A DNA stretch of 64,000 bases from Dichetophora obliterata (GCA_963920525.1 OY986435.1:97634727-97698726), one strand, 5' to 3'; counted from the first letter of the stretch, positions 46,761-59,051 are shown. Notes: generated from the letters alone by a model not told the origin. Program-made: numbers and translations.

Positions 46761-47759
46761 AATTTTAGAAGGTTGGTCGAATTTTGGCCACAGGCGATAC
46801 TAGTTTCATTAATTAATTAATACAATTCAAAATAAGAAAGATAAATTATAGAGAGAGAGAGAGACAGAGAGAGATGAATGAATAAAGCGCTTACAAATAT
46901 AAGAATAGAGAAAGAGGTAGAGATTAGAGAAAGAAGGAGTAAATTAAATATTGGAGAAAAAGGAAAAGATAGATTCCCAGCAGGAAAAGTGATCATCCCA
47001 AGACAGCTTCTTGGCACATACTTTAAGACTCGGCGATCATACCTCTTCACTTCCAAATACCATATCTTTTTTGTATGGAGCTGCTACGTAAGGGGTATTA
47101 GTCCCTTCGTCACATCTTCGAGCACGTAAAAAGTGATTATTCAAAAATCCGAATACCTTCTTTTGGCAATGAAGGAAAAATATGGATGTCGATGTAGATA
47201 TGCATTTTTCCTATTTTGTTTTCGTTTTATACTTTTGTTTCTAATTCGACTTACACAAAGCCGCAAAGTAATTTAGTTACACTGTTCTGAAAAATATTAA
47301 ATTTTTGGTCTAAGGTAAATAATTTTCCTTTTTTTATTCTTTTAACTAGCACAAAATTTAACTTTTTTCTGTTTAATAAAACACATGTTCACTTCAAAAT
47401 AAATTAAAGACAGCTAAAATGTTACAACACTAACTGCAGTGAGAAGCTGATTTCACGAAAAACTGTTTCGTTTTGTTTTTTTTTTGTTTTTACTTTTGCA
47501 TATGTCGAATTTTCTTTCAACATATCGCTTTGCAGCAGCCGTGTTCATCTCCTAAGTACTAGTGCCTTTTTTGCATACTTTTTGCTTTAGAGACGTGTTC
47601 GCCTACCTTCCGACTAGGTTGCCTAAAAGATACTGTCCCACTGATCTCTCGTAGTCATCGTGACAGACTATTCCACAACCTAATGGAGTTGATGAAAAAC
47701 AGGTGGGAAGTTATTTTCATGATGTTTCTTCTTCTAGACATGCCAAACTGAAGTTTTTC

Positions 47760-50300
47760 CTACAGGTGGCCTGGTGTTTTTTCGTAAATTAGCTTATGAA
47801 GGTATATACAGTTTCTAGCCTTAAGATAAGATATTAGATCACATCCAAGTATTGCATTTCGGAAACTTGAAAGACGATCAAATTTACGAAGGCCGTAAGC
47901 ATTCCGCGTGGCATAATTAAACGCAATTTGAAGTTTTATCTGAGACGAGGAGTCAAGTTTGCTATAGACTATATCAGAGTAGGTTATTATAGGCAAAATA
48001 TGTTGAACTACTAACTTGCGCCTAATATCAACTGGAGTTACACTGACAGACATTCTAAGGCTACGTAAGACATAATAAACTTTTTTAACTACACTGTTAA
48101 CATGATCAACACAGGACAGGGACACAATTTTCAACACAACATTAAGCTTACTTGATCTTTTAAACAAACCAGAGATATCATTTGGACAAGACTTAACCTT
48201 ACAAACAGGAAGAACATAGGATTTGCACGAGCTTAGTTGAAGACCATTCCTACTAGCCCACTCATTGAGACTGCTGAGGTCATCATTCAATCTACAACCA
48301 AGATCATCAATAAGGCCAGTTCTTCGTGATAGATAAAGCTGGACATCATCATAATATGCGTAAACAATAGCATGTTTAAAAACAGAGAAAATATCATTTA
48401 AGTACATTGAGAACAGAGGAGGGCTAATTATAGAAACTTGAGGAACACCACTTAAGGCAGATTTGTACGCTGGCAGCAGTTGGCCCACTTTTACTTTTTG
48501 AGACCTATGATACAAGTACACTAAAATAAAAAAGGTGTTACTATAGCACCGAAATGGTATTACATAGGGTCCATCCGAACGGTGTTAATTTTATTGTATC
48601 TATTTGTGTCGCTCCAAATGGATATAATAATAATATCCAAAACGGAGCGAAACTAAACACCAACGGTGTTTATTTGAAGTGAAATATAGTTTATCCAAAT
48701 GGATAAAATCAAATGATCCAAAATTAAGTGAAATTTTAACACCGTTTGGACATTTTCATATTATCAGAATGGTGTTCATTTCAAACCAACACTAGATGCA
48801 TTCTTAAACTACAAATGGTGTTTTAAGAAATAAGCATTTTTGACAATATATTTGACAGCATACGGCAACTTTACAAAAGCGGCCCTTTTGGCATTTTTTT
48901 AAAGCAGCAAATTAAAAAATTACTATTTTATTGCCCAAGTAAGATAAAGGATCTGTCCGAAAACGCATCATGATGCGCCAAACGCCTAACATTCAAAAAT
49001 GTAATTTTTCTTCTAAGCGCCACTTATCATTAACATAAAAAAAAAAATCACGCTGCAATTTGGACGATCGAAAAAGGCCAGTTGTGAGCATACTGCAAAT
49101 CGTGATGCATTTCCGAACAGATTCAAATATATATCTTATTTACATATGCACATGACTTGTTATGCACGCAACACATTCAAAAAACGAAAAGAACAAAAAT
49201 CGACTTAAAAAATGACTAGCAAGGTATATTCACCATTTTATTTTTTAAAAAGGATTTCGAAAAATTGCACAATTTCTTGGCCTTTAATTCAATCAATTAA
49301 ATCAATTTAAACCACAAAAATTCACAACACAATTCCAATTGACCAGTTTTGTTATTTGCTTTTTGTTCGTAAACAACTGAATTTGACAGCTAAGGAACTC
49401 ACCACAAGAGAGAATTGTATCTAGTAACACTACCTTCTTATATATACCTTGATGACTAGCAAGAAAACAAACGACAAAAGTATGAAAATAAAAATAAAGT
49501 GTCCTCTGATTCCTATTTAATTTAACTGGGTGGAAGATAAAAAAATATCCAAATTAATAAAAAAGCAATATTGTCCATCTGATGGATAATACGACTACAC
49601 AAGTGGTGTTAAAAATAATATTTGATTGGTGTTTTTTCAATTCACACCGCTTTATTATTTAGAGTGTAGATATATAATAAATTGACAGCAGTATCACAGA
49701 AACCAAACAATGATTTAACCTTATAACACACAATTTGATGATTTACTTTATCAAATGCTTTTGAAAAATCTAAGAAACACAAAAGCGTCTTTGAACCAGC
49801 ATAATAATCTGGCCGTATATCAACAAGAATCTTAACAACTGCAGACGAACAACTATGACCAGCACGAAATCCAGATTGAAACTGAGATAAAAATTTTCTA
49901 TCGACTAAATGGTATGTTATTTGTTGAGCAATTAGTTTCTCACAAATTTTCGCTAAAACAGGAATTAATAATATGAGTAAGAGGGCTTATATAATAAGCT
50001 TGATGGGAATACTATCAGCACCCATATCATTGGAAATAGTTTGCGACACAAAGTTACCTGCATCCAAATGAACTACTGGAGAAAATCTAAAAGATTTATG
50101 CAGGGAATGACTATAAATGGGCAAAGTTTTACTGAAAGCAGTAGCAACATTATCAACAAAAAACCAATTAAGAATTTCAGGATCATGATGACATTCAGCT
50201 TTATTATTGTTGCAGACCCCAAGATTTTTGATATTGTTCCAAAGCGTTTTGTTTGGAAGAGACAGCTTAAGTTTATCAGAGAAAAAACAAGTTTCAGCCT
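47760..50300 (-). pseudogene. LINE B reverse transcriptase
   Basis: The upstream part reads LPNKTLWNNIKNLGVCNNNK and MGADSIPIKLI, then ICEKLIAQQITYHL, SQFQSGFRAGHSCSSAVVKI and LCFLDFSKAFDKVNHQIV. Across the MITE it continues LYHRSQKVKVGQLLPAYKSA, SGVPQVSIISPPLFSMYLND and AYYDDVQLYLS, with YYDD as the catalytic box. The thumb/connection follows, with RNAYGLRKFDRLSSFRNAIL and LHKLIYEKTPGHL. GVPQ is followed by VS rather than the usual GS, and stops and slips occur near the 5' end and at 47755. Removing the MITE with one TA restores the frame, so that insertion came after the RT had been laid down. Confidence 0.8.
48519..49666. mobile_element. 1,148-bp TIR MITE flanked by TA
   Basis: CACTAAAATAAAAAAGGTGT at 48519 and the inverted right end (ACACCGCTTTATTATTTAGAGTG, ending at 49666) are TIRs. 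TA lies at 48517-48518 and 49667-49668. The interior has many GGTGTT words and several TATCCAAATGGATA-like palindromes (near 48615, 48690 and 49575). It is non-coding and of Tc1/mariner-like type by its TA duplication. Confidence 0.75.
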
Positions 50301-50450
50301 GTCTTGTTAAAGCACAGCTTCATTTCTTGCCATTCTATAAGCTATTATGTAAGACAATATTGTTAACTATTATCGAAAATATTTCCAGAGCAGCTAAAAG
50401 CAGTTTTTAATAATTCAATAGACTTAAAATATTAAAAAAACCTTAGCATA

Positions 50451-53190
50451 TGTTAACATTTGTTAACCATTTTAGTTAGAGAGTTAAAACAGTCAAAATT
50501 CAATAATTGCTTAAATTTCGTTTAAATATTTTAATGTGCACTCATGCGAAGCTTCTATGGCGCAAAATGTGTGCAAAATATACATCACATCTCAGCAATT
50601 TATTAACAAATTGATGCATTGGGTGCCAAAAGGGCGCGAGAGCCTTCATCGCCTTTTTTGCATGAATTGCAGATAATGCCTTTATTATCATAAATTAACG
50701 ACCTGCAAAATTTCATATCGATAGGAAGAACTTTAGTGTCGTTTTATGCAAAAAGAGAGTGTAGCTTGACGCTCTTTTTGCACCCACTTAATTTTCATAT
50801 GATATGAGCGTGATTAGCTATTTGATAGTGGTGGCCAATTATTAGTTGCTAGGAGTGTGGACTATACATGAATACGAGTTCGATTTCTTTTGGTTCCAGA
50901 AAGATATAAATCAAAAATATCCATAATATCGAAAAAACAAATTCATTCCAGAGGTAGGGAGATTTTTAAAAAATATAGTGCTGAAGGATTTCAGGGGTTT
51001 CTGATATAAAAGGAGCCAGAAAAAGGCTGACCTGGGTCAGAAACCTCTTACAATAAAAAGTCGACATTGGTTTTATTAAGGCATTTGCTTTATCTGAATC
51101 ATGTGATATGTGCTAGAGGAAGAAAACGGCTGCATATAGTATAATGAAAGTAATCAAGAAATATACTGTAAACAGTACTTTGGTATATTTTTATCTTTTA
51201 TTTTAAGCCCGAGTCCTGTCGAATGTAGTAATGTCAACAAATCTTATTAAAGACTGGAAGAGATCATTAAAGATATGTTTTTCGAAGGCCCCTTATTCAA
51301 AAACTTCTAAGTATGTAATTCAACAATATTCGAAAATCAACTATAGTGTCCAATGAAATTTTCAGACATTAAGTACCTATGTGGATGAAATTTTTCATAA
51401 ATTTTATTTCAAAAATCTACATAAGTAAATATAAAAGATTTAAATTTTATCCAGCTAAACGTTATTGACTGAGTTAAAAAAAATAAGGATGTTCCTAACG
51501 TCCCTAACGCCTTTCATGCAACCGAAAAATGCAGATTGACTCAAAAGGATATTAATGTTTAAAAAAAAACTGACTTACAAGAATCATAAAATCTACAATT
51601 CAATGAATTCTGCAATGAATTTCATGAGCCAATCCGTATTTTCGTGTCACAAAAACTGTTTTGGACAAAACATCATTAACTTTTTCTGAACTCAGAAACT
51701 ATATTGCATTTATAACTCTTTTGTCATCAAAAATATGTATTAAATAAATAATTTGTTCCAACAATTACAAAAAAAAGCATATAAATAAATAAAAAAAAAT
51801 TAACAATCTATACTTGAATTATAAAGTTTTTGGAATCTTTTATATCACACTGTATTATATCTTATGGCTAGGGCTAGGAATTTCTGGCACTAAAAAATCG
51901 AAAAAAAAACAAGTAAAAAAGTGCAATTAAAAATATTTTTCTTATATATTATTACCGGTTTAAAGATAAATATTACAAATTATTTAACAATAAAATTAAA
52001 AACAAAGTTTCATAGCGCAAAATAAGTAAGAAGCAATCAGAACAGACACACAACCTCTGGTAGAGTTTTATGCTTGATCTAAAAAAAAATGCTTACTGCT
52101 TTATCGTCGTATGATAAAATGGCCGAAGAGAAAATAACATTCTTACGAGTTTATTCGAACTGGTGTCAAATTATATAAGACTTAAACTACTTAAACTAAA
52201 AAATTATATCACTCAAGAGAAAATAGAACTACTGAAGAGAAAATATAGCGATTAATCAAACAGGCCGTTTAGTCTGCTGCGAGATTGACTCTATACAGAG
52301 TTGTTGTTGTTGCCTTCTTCAAACTAACTTGATCTAAATAGCTAACAATTAAAATCATGTAACAATTCAAAGAATAGATCACAAATATTTATCAAATTTA
52401 AAAGCAATTCATTTTCAAATTCATATAAAATTAATTTATCAAAAATAACAAAAATATGAAGTGAACATAAAATAAATGGAGCATTCCACTGTCACGTACA
52501 GACAAATTATTTTTTGAGCTTATTGTACAGCCAATTCTAAATTTACACATTGGAAGTAAATGCCTTTTGTCTAATTAAGTGGATTGCATTCCGTTTCTTC
52601 ATTGTACGTTCATACTTTCTTTAAATTGTATTAAATGCAAGAGAAAAAAAAAGACATCTACTGTCACGTGTCGGACAGGTCCAGTCAACCAACATTGCAA
52701 ACCGTTGTGTTTGATTACGCATTTCAGCGAAAGTAACTAACATGGGGCAGAGGTCCACAATTTTTTTTTAATATTACATTCACAAATCGTCACGTGGAGA
52801 CAAATCACGTCGCGTGCCTAACAAACTGACAATGTTGTAGTTTAATTGGGTAATTAGGTAGTTAAGTAATTATGTTATTTAGTAATTAAAAAACAAATTT
52901 AATATTTTTTCTTTCCTTGCCTTAAACATTTTTTCATTATCTTTAGACAATGTCTTTCATGTTTACTAAAACAAAAAAACTTTCGAAGCATTTACTAAAC
53001 ACTTACCAAAAAGAAAACCTACATTTGTGAAACAGTGCATAAAATTTGATCATCATGGTAAATGCGTTTATATATAACTTGCTTAAATTAATAAAATTAA
53101 AATGTTCCTGTTATATAAAATCATCAAATAATAAGATTTTTATAAGTTTTAATTATTGGAATGTCCCAATAATTACACTGTTCAATACAA
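50451..53190. other. Spacer with no gene seen
   Basis: AT-rich. A stretch near 50610-50770 (GATGCATTGGGTGCCAAAAG, GTTTTATGCAAAAAGAGAG) shares words with 56480-56750, so a dispersed repeat is likely. Between 52490 and 52815 CACGT words recur four times (near 52495, 52664, 52789 and 52808). No coding region is recognised. Confidence 0.35.
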
Positions 53191-53194
53191 AGAA

Positions 53195-53875
53195 AAATAA
53201 CATGGTTCCGCCAACGGATTCTGATAGTGAGGACCAAAAAAATATACGTGTATCGGCGTTTTGAAAGTTTACGTCTGAGTTTTATTTTAGAGGGGACTTA
53301 ATTTATCCCCCTTTTGAACATTCTTATTGTGAATCGGCAAACGAAATCATGAACCTTACATTTTTGGCATAGGATGTGTTGAGCACATTTATGTAAAATA
53401 TTACGAGGAACATTTTCGTGGAACATTTGAAACCTCTAACTCTTCAATGTATGGGTCTTTTTTGACTAGTTTTTGATAAAGGACAAAAAAGACCCATACA
53501 ACAGGGATATAACGGGTTAAAATATTTCACAAAAATATTTGCCATATAATTCTACTATAAGTCCCTGACTACACCAAAGCTCAAAAGCCATCTTGAATGC
53601 CAAAAATAAGTAAAAACTTTAAATGTGTTTAAGGGTTAAATTCGTACTTATTTAGAATTGGTGTTAAAATGTCCACAAAACTCAGAGTTAGTTCCTGTAA
53701 CAAAAATAAATGTGATGAATACATCCTATACGAAAAACGTAAAGGTCACATGGTTTCGTTTGCCAATTCACTATGGCAATGTTAAAAAGGGGGATAAATT
53801 AACCCCCCTCTAAAATAATACATTTTTTTTGGTCCTCTCTGTCAGAATCCGTTGGCGGAACATTGTTATTTTGGA
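53195..53875. mobile_element. Palindromic element with ~190-bp inverted arms
   Basis: The left arm (53195-53395) has ATAACATGGTTCCGCCAACG, GATTCTGATAGTGAGGACC, TTATTTTAGAGGGG, TTAATTTATCCCCCTTTT, TTGGCAAACGAAATCATG-like and ATAGGATGTGTTGAGCACAT. The right arm (about 53695-53875) carries the same blocks inverted. The right arm lacks about 40 bases (53250-53288 of the left). The loop (53396-53694) repeats AAAAGACCCATACA-like words. It is non-coding. Confidence 0.7.
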
Positions 53876-54347
53876 AAAAAATGATTTTATAGTTCAGTGT
53901 TATAAGTGATCGTTCCCAAAATATGTCGCACTAAATTTAAATAGTTGCAAATCAAAAAAAGCTAAAATGTGCAAAAACCACATGCATTTATTATAAAACA
54001 TACAAAAATATGCTCAATAAATTTGCAAATACAAGCATTTTTTTAAAATATGCAAAACTATGCATTTATTGCAAAATAAGCATTAAAATGCACTAGAGCC
54101 CTGCGTAGGTGCACTTAAAACCGGCTTCAAAACAGTTGTTCATTTCACACTACATTGCACAGTCTTGCTTGCTGCAAAGAAATCATGTGTGTGATTGCAG
54201 CGAAGAACAAAACATGAAAGAGCAATAAAAAACAGATCCTAGATATTGCTGATCTAAGATATTGTAGTCAGAGAGCTCACCGCAGTCAATGCAACAAAAG
54301 CTTGTTCACTGGCAATAGATGATTTATATCAGAGAACGAATACGGTG

Positions 54348-55891
54348 CTGGCGCGAACACTAGGTAAAAATGGGTCACGCATCATTTAATAGTGCTAGGA
54401 GGTTGCTGATTTTTTTTTTAATCGTCTTAAAAACAGTGTTTTTTAAACATAGAAGATCCACATGCTTTTTCCTTTAATAGTAATAAAACTGCAGAAAAAT
54501 TCTGTCTACTTAAGTGGAATAAACCTGGAGCTGTGGGTGGCAATACCGGGCCAATACCGGGCCTACCGTGTTTCACAGGTTTGTATGAAAGCGCGAATTC
54601 ACCCAGATAGTGACCGATCATTTCTGGTTTAATTTCAACTTGGCCGAAGTCTTTGCCGTTGTAGACGCCAATGATGGAGCCGGTCATCTCAGGAACAATG
54701 ATCATATTTCTGAAGTGGGTCTTGACAATATCGGGCTTCTCATTTGGTGGTGCTTCCTTTTTGGCCTTGCGCAGTTTCTTGATCAAAGCCATTGGTTTTC
54801 GCTTTAAGCCGCGAGAGAACCTCCTGCGGGGACGGCTGTGCATAAGCTCAGCCAACTGGTTGTTGGGCATATCCAACAATTGGTCCAAATCCACACCACG
54901 ATAGGTGAATTTCTTGAATACACGCTTCTTCTTTAGAATTTCGTCGACCTCAGCCATCTTGACGTTTCTAATTTACAGAACGGAAAGAAAAAAAAGAATT
55001 TCGAATCTGAAGTCAGAATTTTTAAAATAATAATGGGTAATAGGGCTGCCACCTATTTTTTTTATTTTTACAAATGCGATGCTGGTGCGAACATCAGGTA
55101 AAAATGGGTCGCTGAATCCGAATCCGTGGTCAGAATTTCAAAATTATAAAATTTTTAAATAATAGGGCTGCCACCTAATAATATGTATTTTTAAGAGTTT
55201 TAATATAATTTATCAGTGTTAGGGGGTCGCTGATATCGAATCTGAAGTCAGAATTTTAAAATTCAAGATAGTAGATAGGGTTGCCACCTTAATTTTTTGT
55301 AGTTTTATGAATTCTGGGCTGGCAAAAAAATTGTATACCAAAAATGGGTCGCTGAATCCGAATCCATGGTCAGAATTTCAAAATTATAAAATTTTGAAAT
55401 AATAGGGCTGCTTTTACTTTTTAAAATAAAAATGAATTCGTAAAAATAAAAAATTAAGGTGGCAACCCTATCCACATCTTGAACTTTAAAATTCTGACTT
55501 TAGATTCAAAATCAGTGACTCCCTAACACTGTTAAATGATGTGTAAAACTCTTAAAAATACATATTATTAGGTGGCAACCCTATTATTTCAAGATTTTGT
55601 AATTTTGAAATTCTGACCACGGATTCGGATTCAGCGACCCATTTTTGGTGTACTTTTTTTGCCAGCCTCGAATTCATAAAAATGCAAAAAATTAAGGTGG
55701 CAACCCTATCCACCATCTTGAATTTTAAAATTCTGACTTCAGATTCGATATCAGCGACCCCCTATCACTGATAAATGATGTTTAAATTCTTAAAAATACA
55801 TATTATTAGGCGGCAACCCTATTATTTAAAAATTTTATAATTTTGAAATTCTGACCACGGATTCGGATTCAGCGTTCCATTTTTACCTAGT
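54348..55891. repeat. Palindromic satellite, ~240-bp units on opposed arms
   Basis: Units begin with GCTGGYGCGAACA near 54348 and 55081 and with GCTGGCAAAA near 55319, spaced 238 bp. They carry AAAAATGGGTCGCTGAATCC, TGGTCAGAATTTCAAAATTA, AATAGGGCTGCCACCTAATA and GGGGGTCGCTGATATCGAAT. After about 55430 the same blocks run in the opposite direction to 55891, making a large palindrome with outer ends ACTAGGTAAAAATGG (54359 and 55891). The first left unit was split by the RpS15 retrocopy. Confidence 0.75.
54410..54990 (-). pseudogene. RpS15: Processed retrocopy of ribosomal protein S15
   Basis: From the ATG at 54957 the minus strand gives [80 protein letters not shown] and PGIG. This is, as far as I can tell, essentially the full fly RpS15 sequence without introns. 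RpS15 is a small-subunit protein near the decoding centre. An 11-base tandem duplication (54541-54562, net +8) breaks the frame before the end. The native [11 protein letters not shown] and its stop (54506-54508) survive in another frame, while the observed frame runs to 54427 with an unrelated tail. The 5' side keeps a pyrimidine tract (CTTTCCGTTCTG from 54987) like a TOP mRNA start. The 3' side ends in ten A (54410-54419). Lack of introns, a full 5' UTR and poly(A) mark it as a retroposed mRNA, and a young one. Confidence 0.85.
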
Positions 55892-56870
55892 CAATCTTGA
55901 AAATCTTGAACTTGGTGTAAAAAAATGTCTAGTTAGGCGCTGACGACCGCTGATTAAAATTATCAAAATTATCCAAATGATCTATTGGCATATATTGCTT
56001 TTTATTCTCATCATACCCTTAATGATTCAATTTCATTGCTTGCAGTGTTGACGAACAAAAACACGTCGTGCATGGATTGCCGAGAGAGAAAGTGTGTATT
56101 GCTTGTCGTTGTAGGCTTTCGTTTGGTGTTGAGCAAATCAAACTCTCAAGTGTTTTTAGATGACAGTCAACTGTGAGCAATGCAATAAATCACAGTGTGT
56201 GTACGTTCAAATAGATGCACCAACGCAGGGCTTTAATATGCACTAACGATTGAGTGACATTTTAAAGGAAATTTCATGATTTTTAACCATTTCCATTTTA
56301 AGATGCCCAGTAAAAATATGCATTTGCATGAGATTCTTAGCCGTACTAATAAATAATTTAGGGCTCAGAGTGAACTTAAACAGCATCAATATTGGAAGTA
56401 ACTCGAATATCACAATTGAATTAAACAAAAGTTTTTGCTTTATCAAAGATCTACATGCACCAAATTTTATCAAAATCGGACTGATAAAAGGTGTTTTATG
56501 CAAAAGGGCGTCCAGCATGACTTTTTAGATATAACTAAATTTAATATTTATCTTTCAGAATTTAATAACAAAATTCGATCACTGACTGAAATAAACCTCA
56601 AAATTTATTTAGAAAAATATGTCTGCAAAATGTATCCATTAACCTACGAGCTTCAAGCTCTCAAAAACTTCAGAACCGATTTTCTCAAAACACAGTTTTT
56701 CTCTCACGCCCCTTTTGCACCCAATGCATCAATCTTATTTTGTCCAATTTTTCACAATATCTGCTTAACCAGTAATGCCACAAAAACAAGTCTTTGAACA
56801 ATAATAAAGTACGGTATTTGAAGGACACGTGCCAAAATCAAAAAAGGACAATCGCTTACTTTTTCTTCAG
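55892..56870. other. Spacer
   Basis: Short unsupported open frames only. The words TTTTATGCAAAAGGGCG and CACCCAATGCATCAATC recall the sequence at 50610-50770, partly inverted. Confidence 0.35.
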
Positions 56871-57480
56871 ATATTGCGAAAAATTGGGAGGTACCATGCC
56901 CACTTGTCCAATCATGCCTTAATTTGGCACGTATTCTCCAAATGACGTATTTGATGATTGCCTAAGTTTTTGTTTTTGTAGCATGACTGCTTCTCTAGGT
57001 ATTGCGAAAAATGTGATCCATTTGTATGGGAGGTAAATTGGGCATAGAGACCGATAGTAACTGCCGTTTCTGTGAAAAAGCAGAGGAGACTCCAATACAC
57101 CTACTTACAAACTGCGACGCCGTGGCTCGCAGGCGTAAACTAGCACTGGGGAATTATGAGCTGAGTCTAGAGCAGGTTTCATCCCTTGAACCTAAGAATA
57201 TTCTCAAATTCATTAGAGAAATAGGGCTGGATGAAATTCTGTAATCCGCAAACCCAGCGGAGCTTTGAGAAGGAGGTACAATAGATCTCATTTAGGTCGC
57301 AGTACGCATCTCCACCACACAACATTAACATTAACATGGGAGGTGCCACTCCCACTTGTTCAATCACGCCTACTTTTGACACATTTCCTTAAAATGATGC
57401 ACCTGATGACTGACTAAGCTTCTGTTGTCATGGCTTCACTGGTTTTTCAGACATTTGTATGTGAGGTGCCACGCCCACTT
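56870..57480. repeat. Tandem repeat, ~150-bp unit, split by a LINE insertion
   Basis: GGGAGGTACCATGCCCACTT near 56888, GGGAGG...TGCCACTCCCACTTG near 57028/57341 and GTGAGGTGCCACGCCCACTT near 57463 begin three units. Each is followed by CCAATCATGCC-like, ATGATGCACCTGATGA-like and AGCATGACTGCTTC/TCATGGCTTCACTGG blocks. The middle unit is interrupted by the LINE fragment at 57035-57335. Confidence 0.6.
57035..57335 (+). mobile_element. LINE C, 301-bp 3' end with 9-bp target duplication
   Basis: The insert is flanked by ATGGGAGGT at 57026-57034 and 57336-57344. It starts inside ORF2. Residues CRFCEKAEETPIHLLTNC form a C-x2-C-x8-H-x4-C knuckle, followed by ARRRKLALG and PKNILKFIREIGLDEIL to a stop at 57244. 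This is the C-terminal tail of an I/R1-like ORF2 downstream of RT and RNase H. A short 3' UTR ends in ACATTAACATTAACAT, the small repeat such elements use as a tail. It is heavily 5'-truncated, and its host is the tandem repeat above. Confidence 0.85.
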
Positions 57481-58197
57481 GCCCAAATATTTAAAACCCT
57501 TTTTTTGTACTTTTCTATGCCTAAAGCACTAGAAACATCATCAATATAATTTATTCCCTCTAGTTTGTACCAATCATTCCATTGTGCAGTGCTCTGTATG
57601 GCTCGCACGAGACAGGTAATGCAGATTTTAAACATTTAATAACAGACTTGTTTATGGAGAATAGCTCATTTTTCTTTTTTGTATTATTTCTAAATTTGTA
57701 TAAATACATAATATTTTTTAAAAAATTTCGAGGTAGTCCAGAACTTTTTTTTAAAAAAATTTTGTATAAAAAAACTTATTAATTTTTAAGAAATTTAAAA
57801 AAAAAATCATTTTTGTAATTTAACGTGTATTAATAGTACTTGACCCAAACATCAGGAAATTTTAATGAGTAACGGCAAAATTAATTTTACTAAAACAGTG
57901 GCCGAAATCTAAATTCTTTGTAACTCATTGAAAACATAAACTTAAAAAAAAATTTTAATATATTTTTTTTCATATGCACTTCAACAATATCCATTATATA
58001 TATAAAAATACGACTCCCTGTTTTAGGTGGCTAGTTTCACGAATTTTCACTCAGTAGCTTGAAAGCTTTATTTTGAAGTTCGAGAACATGCAAAATGACA
58101 CTCTCTAATCTATTACAATTATTTTAAGTTATTATGAGAACAAAACTCTTGTTCAAAGCTTCTCCAACTATCTGGCTAAAATAAGGGTATCCTAATA
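57480..58197. other. AT-rich spacer
   Basis: No gene or bounded repeat is recognised. Confidence 0.35.
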
Positions 58198-58495
58198 TAC
58201 AGTATAGTCTCGCTAGTCCGGACACTCACAATGCCGGACTTCCCAGTAATACGAACATCTCTACACTTCGGACATTTTTGATATTTTACTTCCATAGTTC
58301 GGACTGAAAACAAAATCGATCATGTTTGGTTTACACATTGACTGTCGCTATGTAAAACAAGTCAACGTTGTTGTTTCAAATGTATTTCGTTAAGTTAACG
58401 GGGCTTTTTGTGAAAACAAGGCTTATTTGCTTCCATATTGTCATTTAGTTCACTAAGTTTACGCCGTGAATTTTTGTTTAAACGTTGATAATAGT

Positions 58496-59051
58496 AGGGG
58501 TATTCACTTCATTTCTGAAATTTCAGAAATTGGAAATTTCCGACGAGTTGAAGTGAGCTACCGTTTTTAATGTTTCGTTTTTTTCACATGCATCTGTCAA
58601 GCTAAAAATCATTATTGCTTCATTTCGTTGGTGAGTTTGTTACCAAAACAAATAATTATGTTAAAAAAATTGTGCTTTCTGCTTTTTAATAGAAAAATAA
58701 CGCCAAAAAAACGTAGTAAAATATTCTAAAAGTAGTAGATCGGCTTCAATAGAATTAATGATGATTTTTTTCTTGCTCGCATACATTGCATCAGCTTTTA
58801 GGAGGGATTTGACAGAATACTCTTCTTTTTATCGAAATTATTATATTTACAACGACTCACCATCATTAAACAGATTTTCTTATGGTTACTGAACACATCT
58901 GTTCTTCGCAAATTTCCAAAGATTATTTTTCATCAAATCAAAAGGTAATTAAATTTAAGCAAACTTTAGAAAACCAGAACAACAACAGTTGCACTTAAGT
59001 TTTCGTAAATTTCAGCATTTCAGAAATTTCAGCAGTGAAGTGAATACCCTT
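58496..59051. mobile_element. MITE nested in the pogo element
   Basis: AGGGGTATTCACTTCATTTC at 58496 and the inverted copy ending at 59051 (GTGAAGTGAATACCCTT) are TIRs. Both are followed inward by CTGAAATTTC words. The 556-bp interior is AT-rich and non-coding. Target duplication is unclear. Confidence 0.65.

Larger units (their letters stand above)
47630..50450 (-). mobile_element. LINE B, 5'-truncated non-LTR retrotransposon
   Basis: Read on the minus strand, the element holds the linker and start of the reverse transcriptase (50300-49930), the RT core (49930 to 49680, continuing 48521-47760) and a tail at about 47740-47640 (LFFINSIRLWNSLS). It belongs to the same broad group as LINE A, with shared NLGVCNNN/SFGVCN, SGFRAGHSC, DFSKAFD and [FY]xDD blocks. 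It lacks the endonuclease and ORF1, as is usual for 5'-truncated copies. A TA-flanked MITE (48519-49666) splits the RT. Confidence 0.8.

Noticed and set aside
46817..47129. Open frames overlapping on both strands near the GA tract
   Set aside because: They derive from a purine-rich microsatellite region and match no family.
54427..54957. A 176-residue RpS15 variant with a novel C-terminal tail
   Set aside because: The extra tail comes from an 11-base tandem duplication that shifts the frame into the old 3' UTR. The native tail is still readable in another frame, and the locus is a poly(A)-tailed retrocopy.
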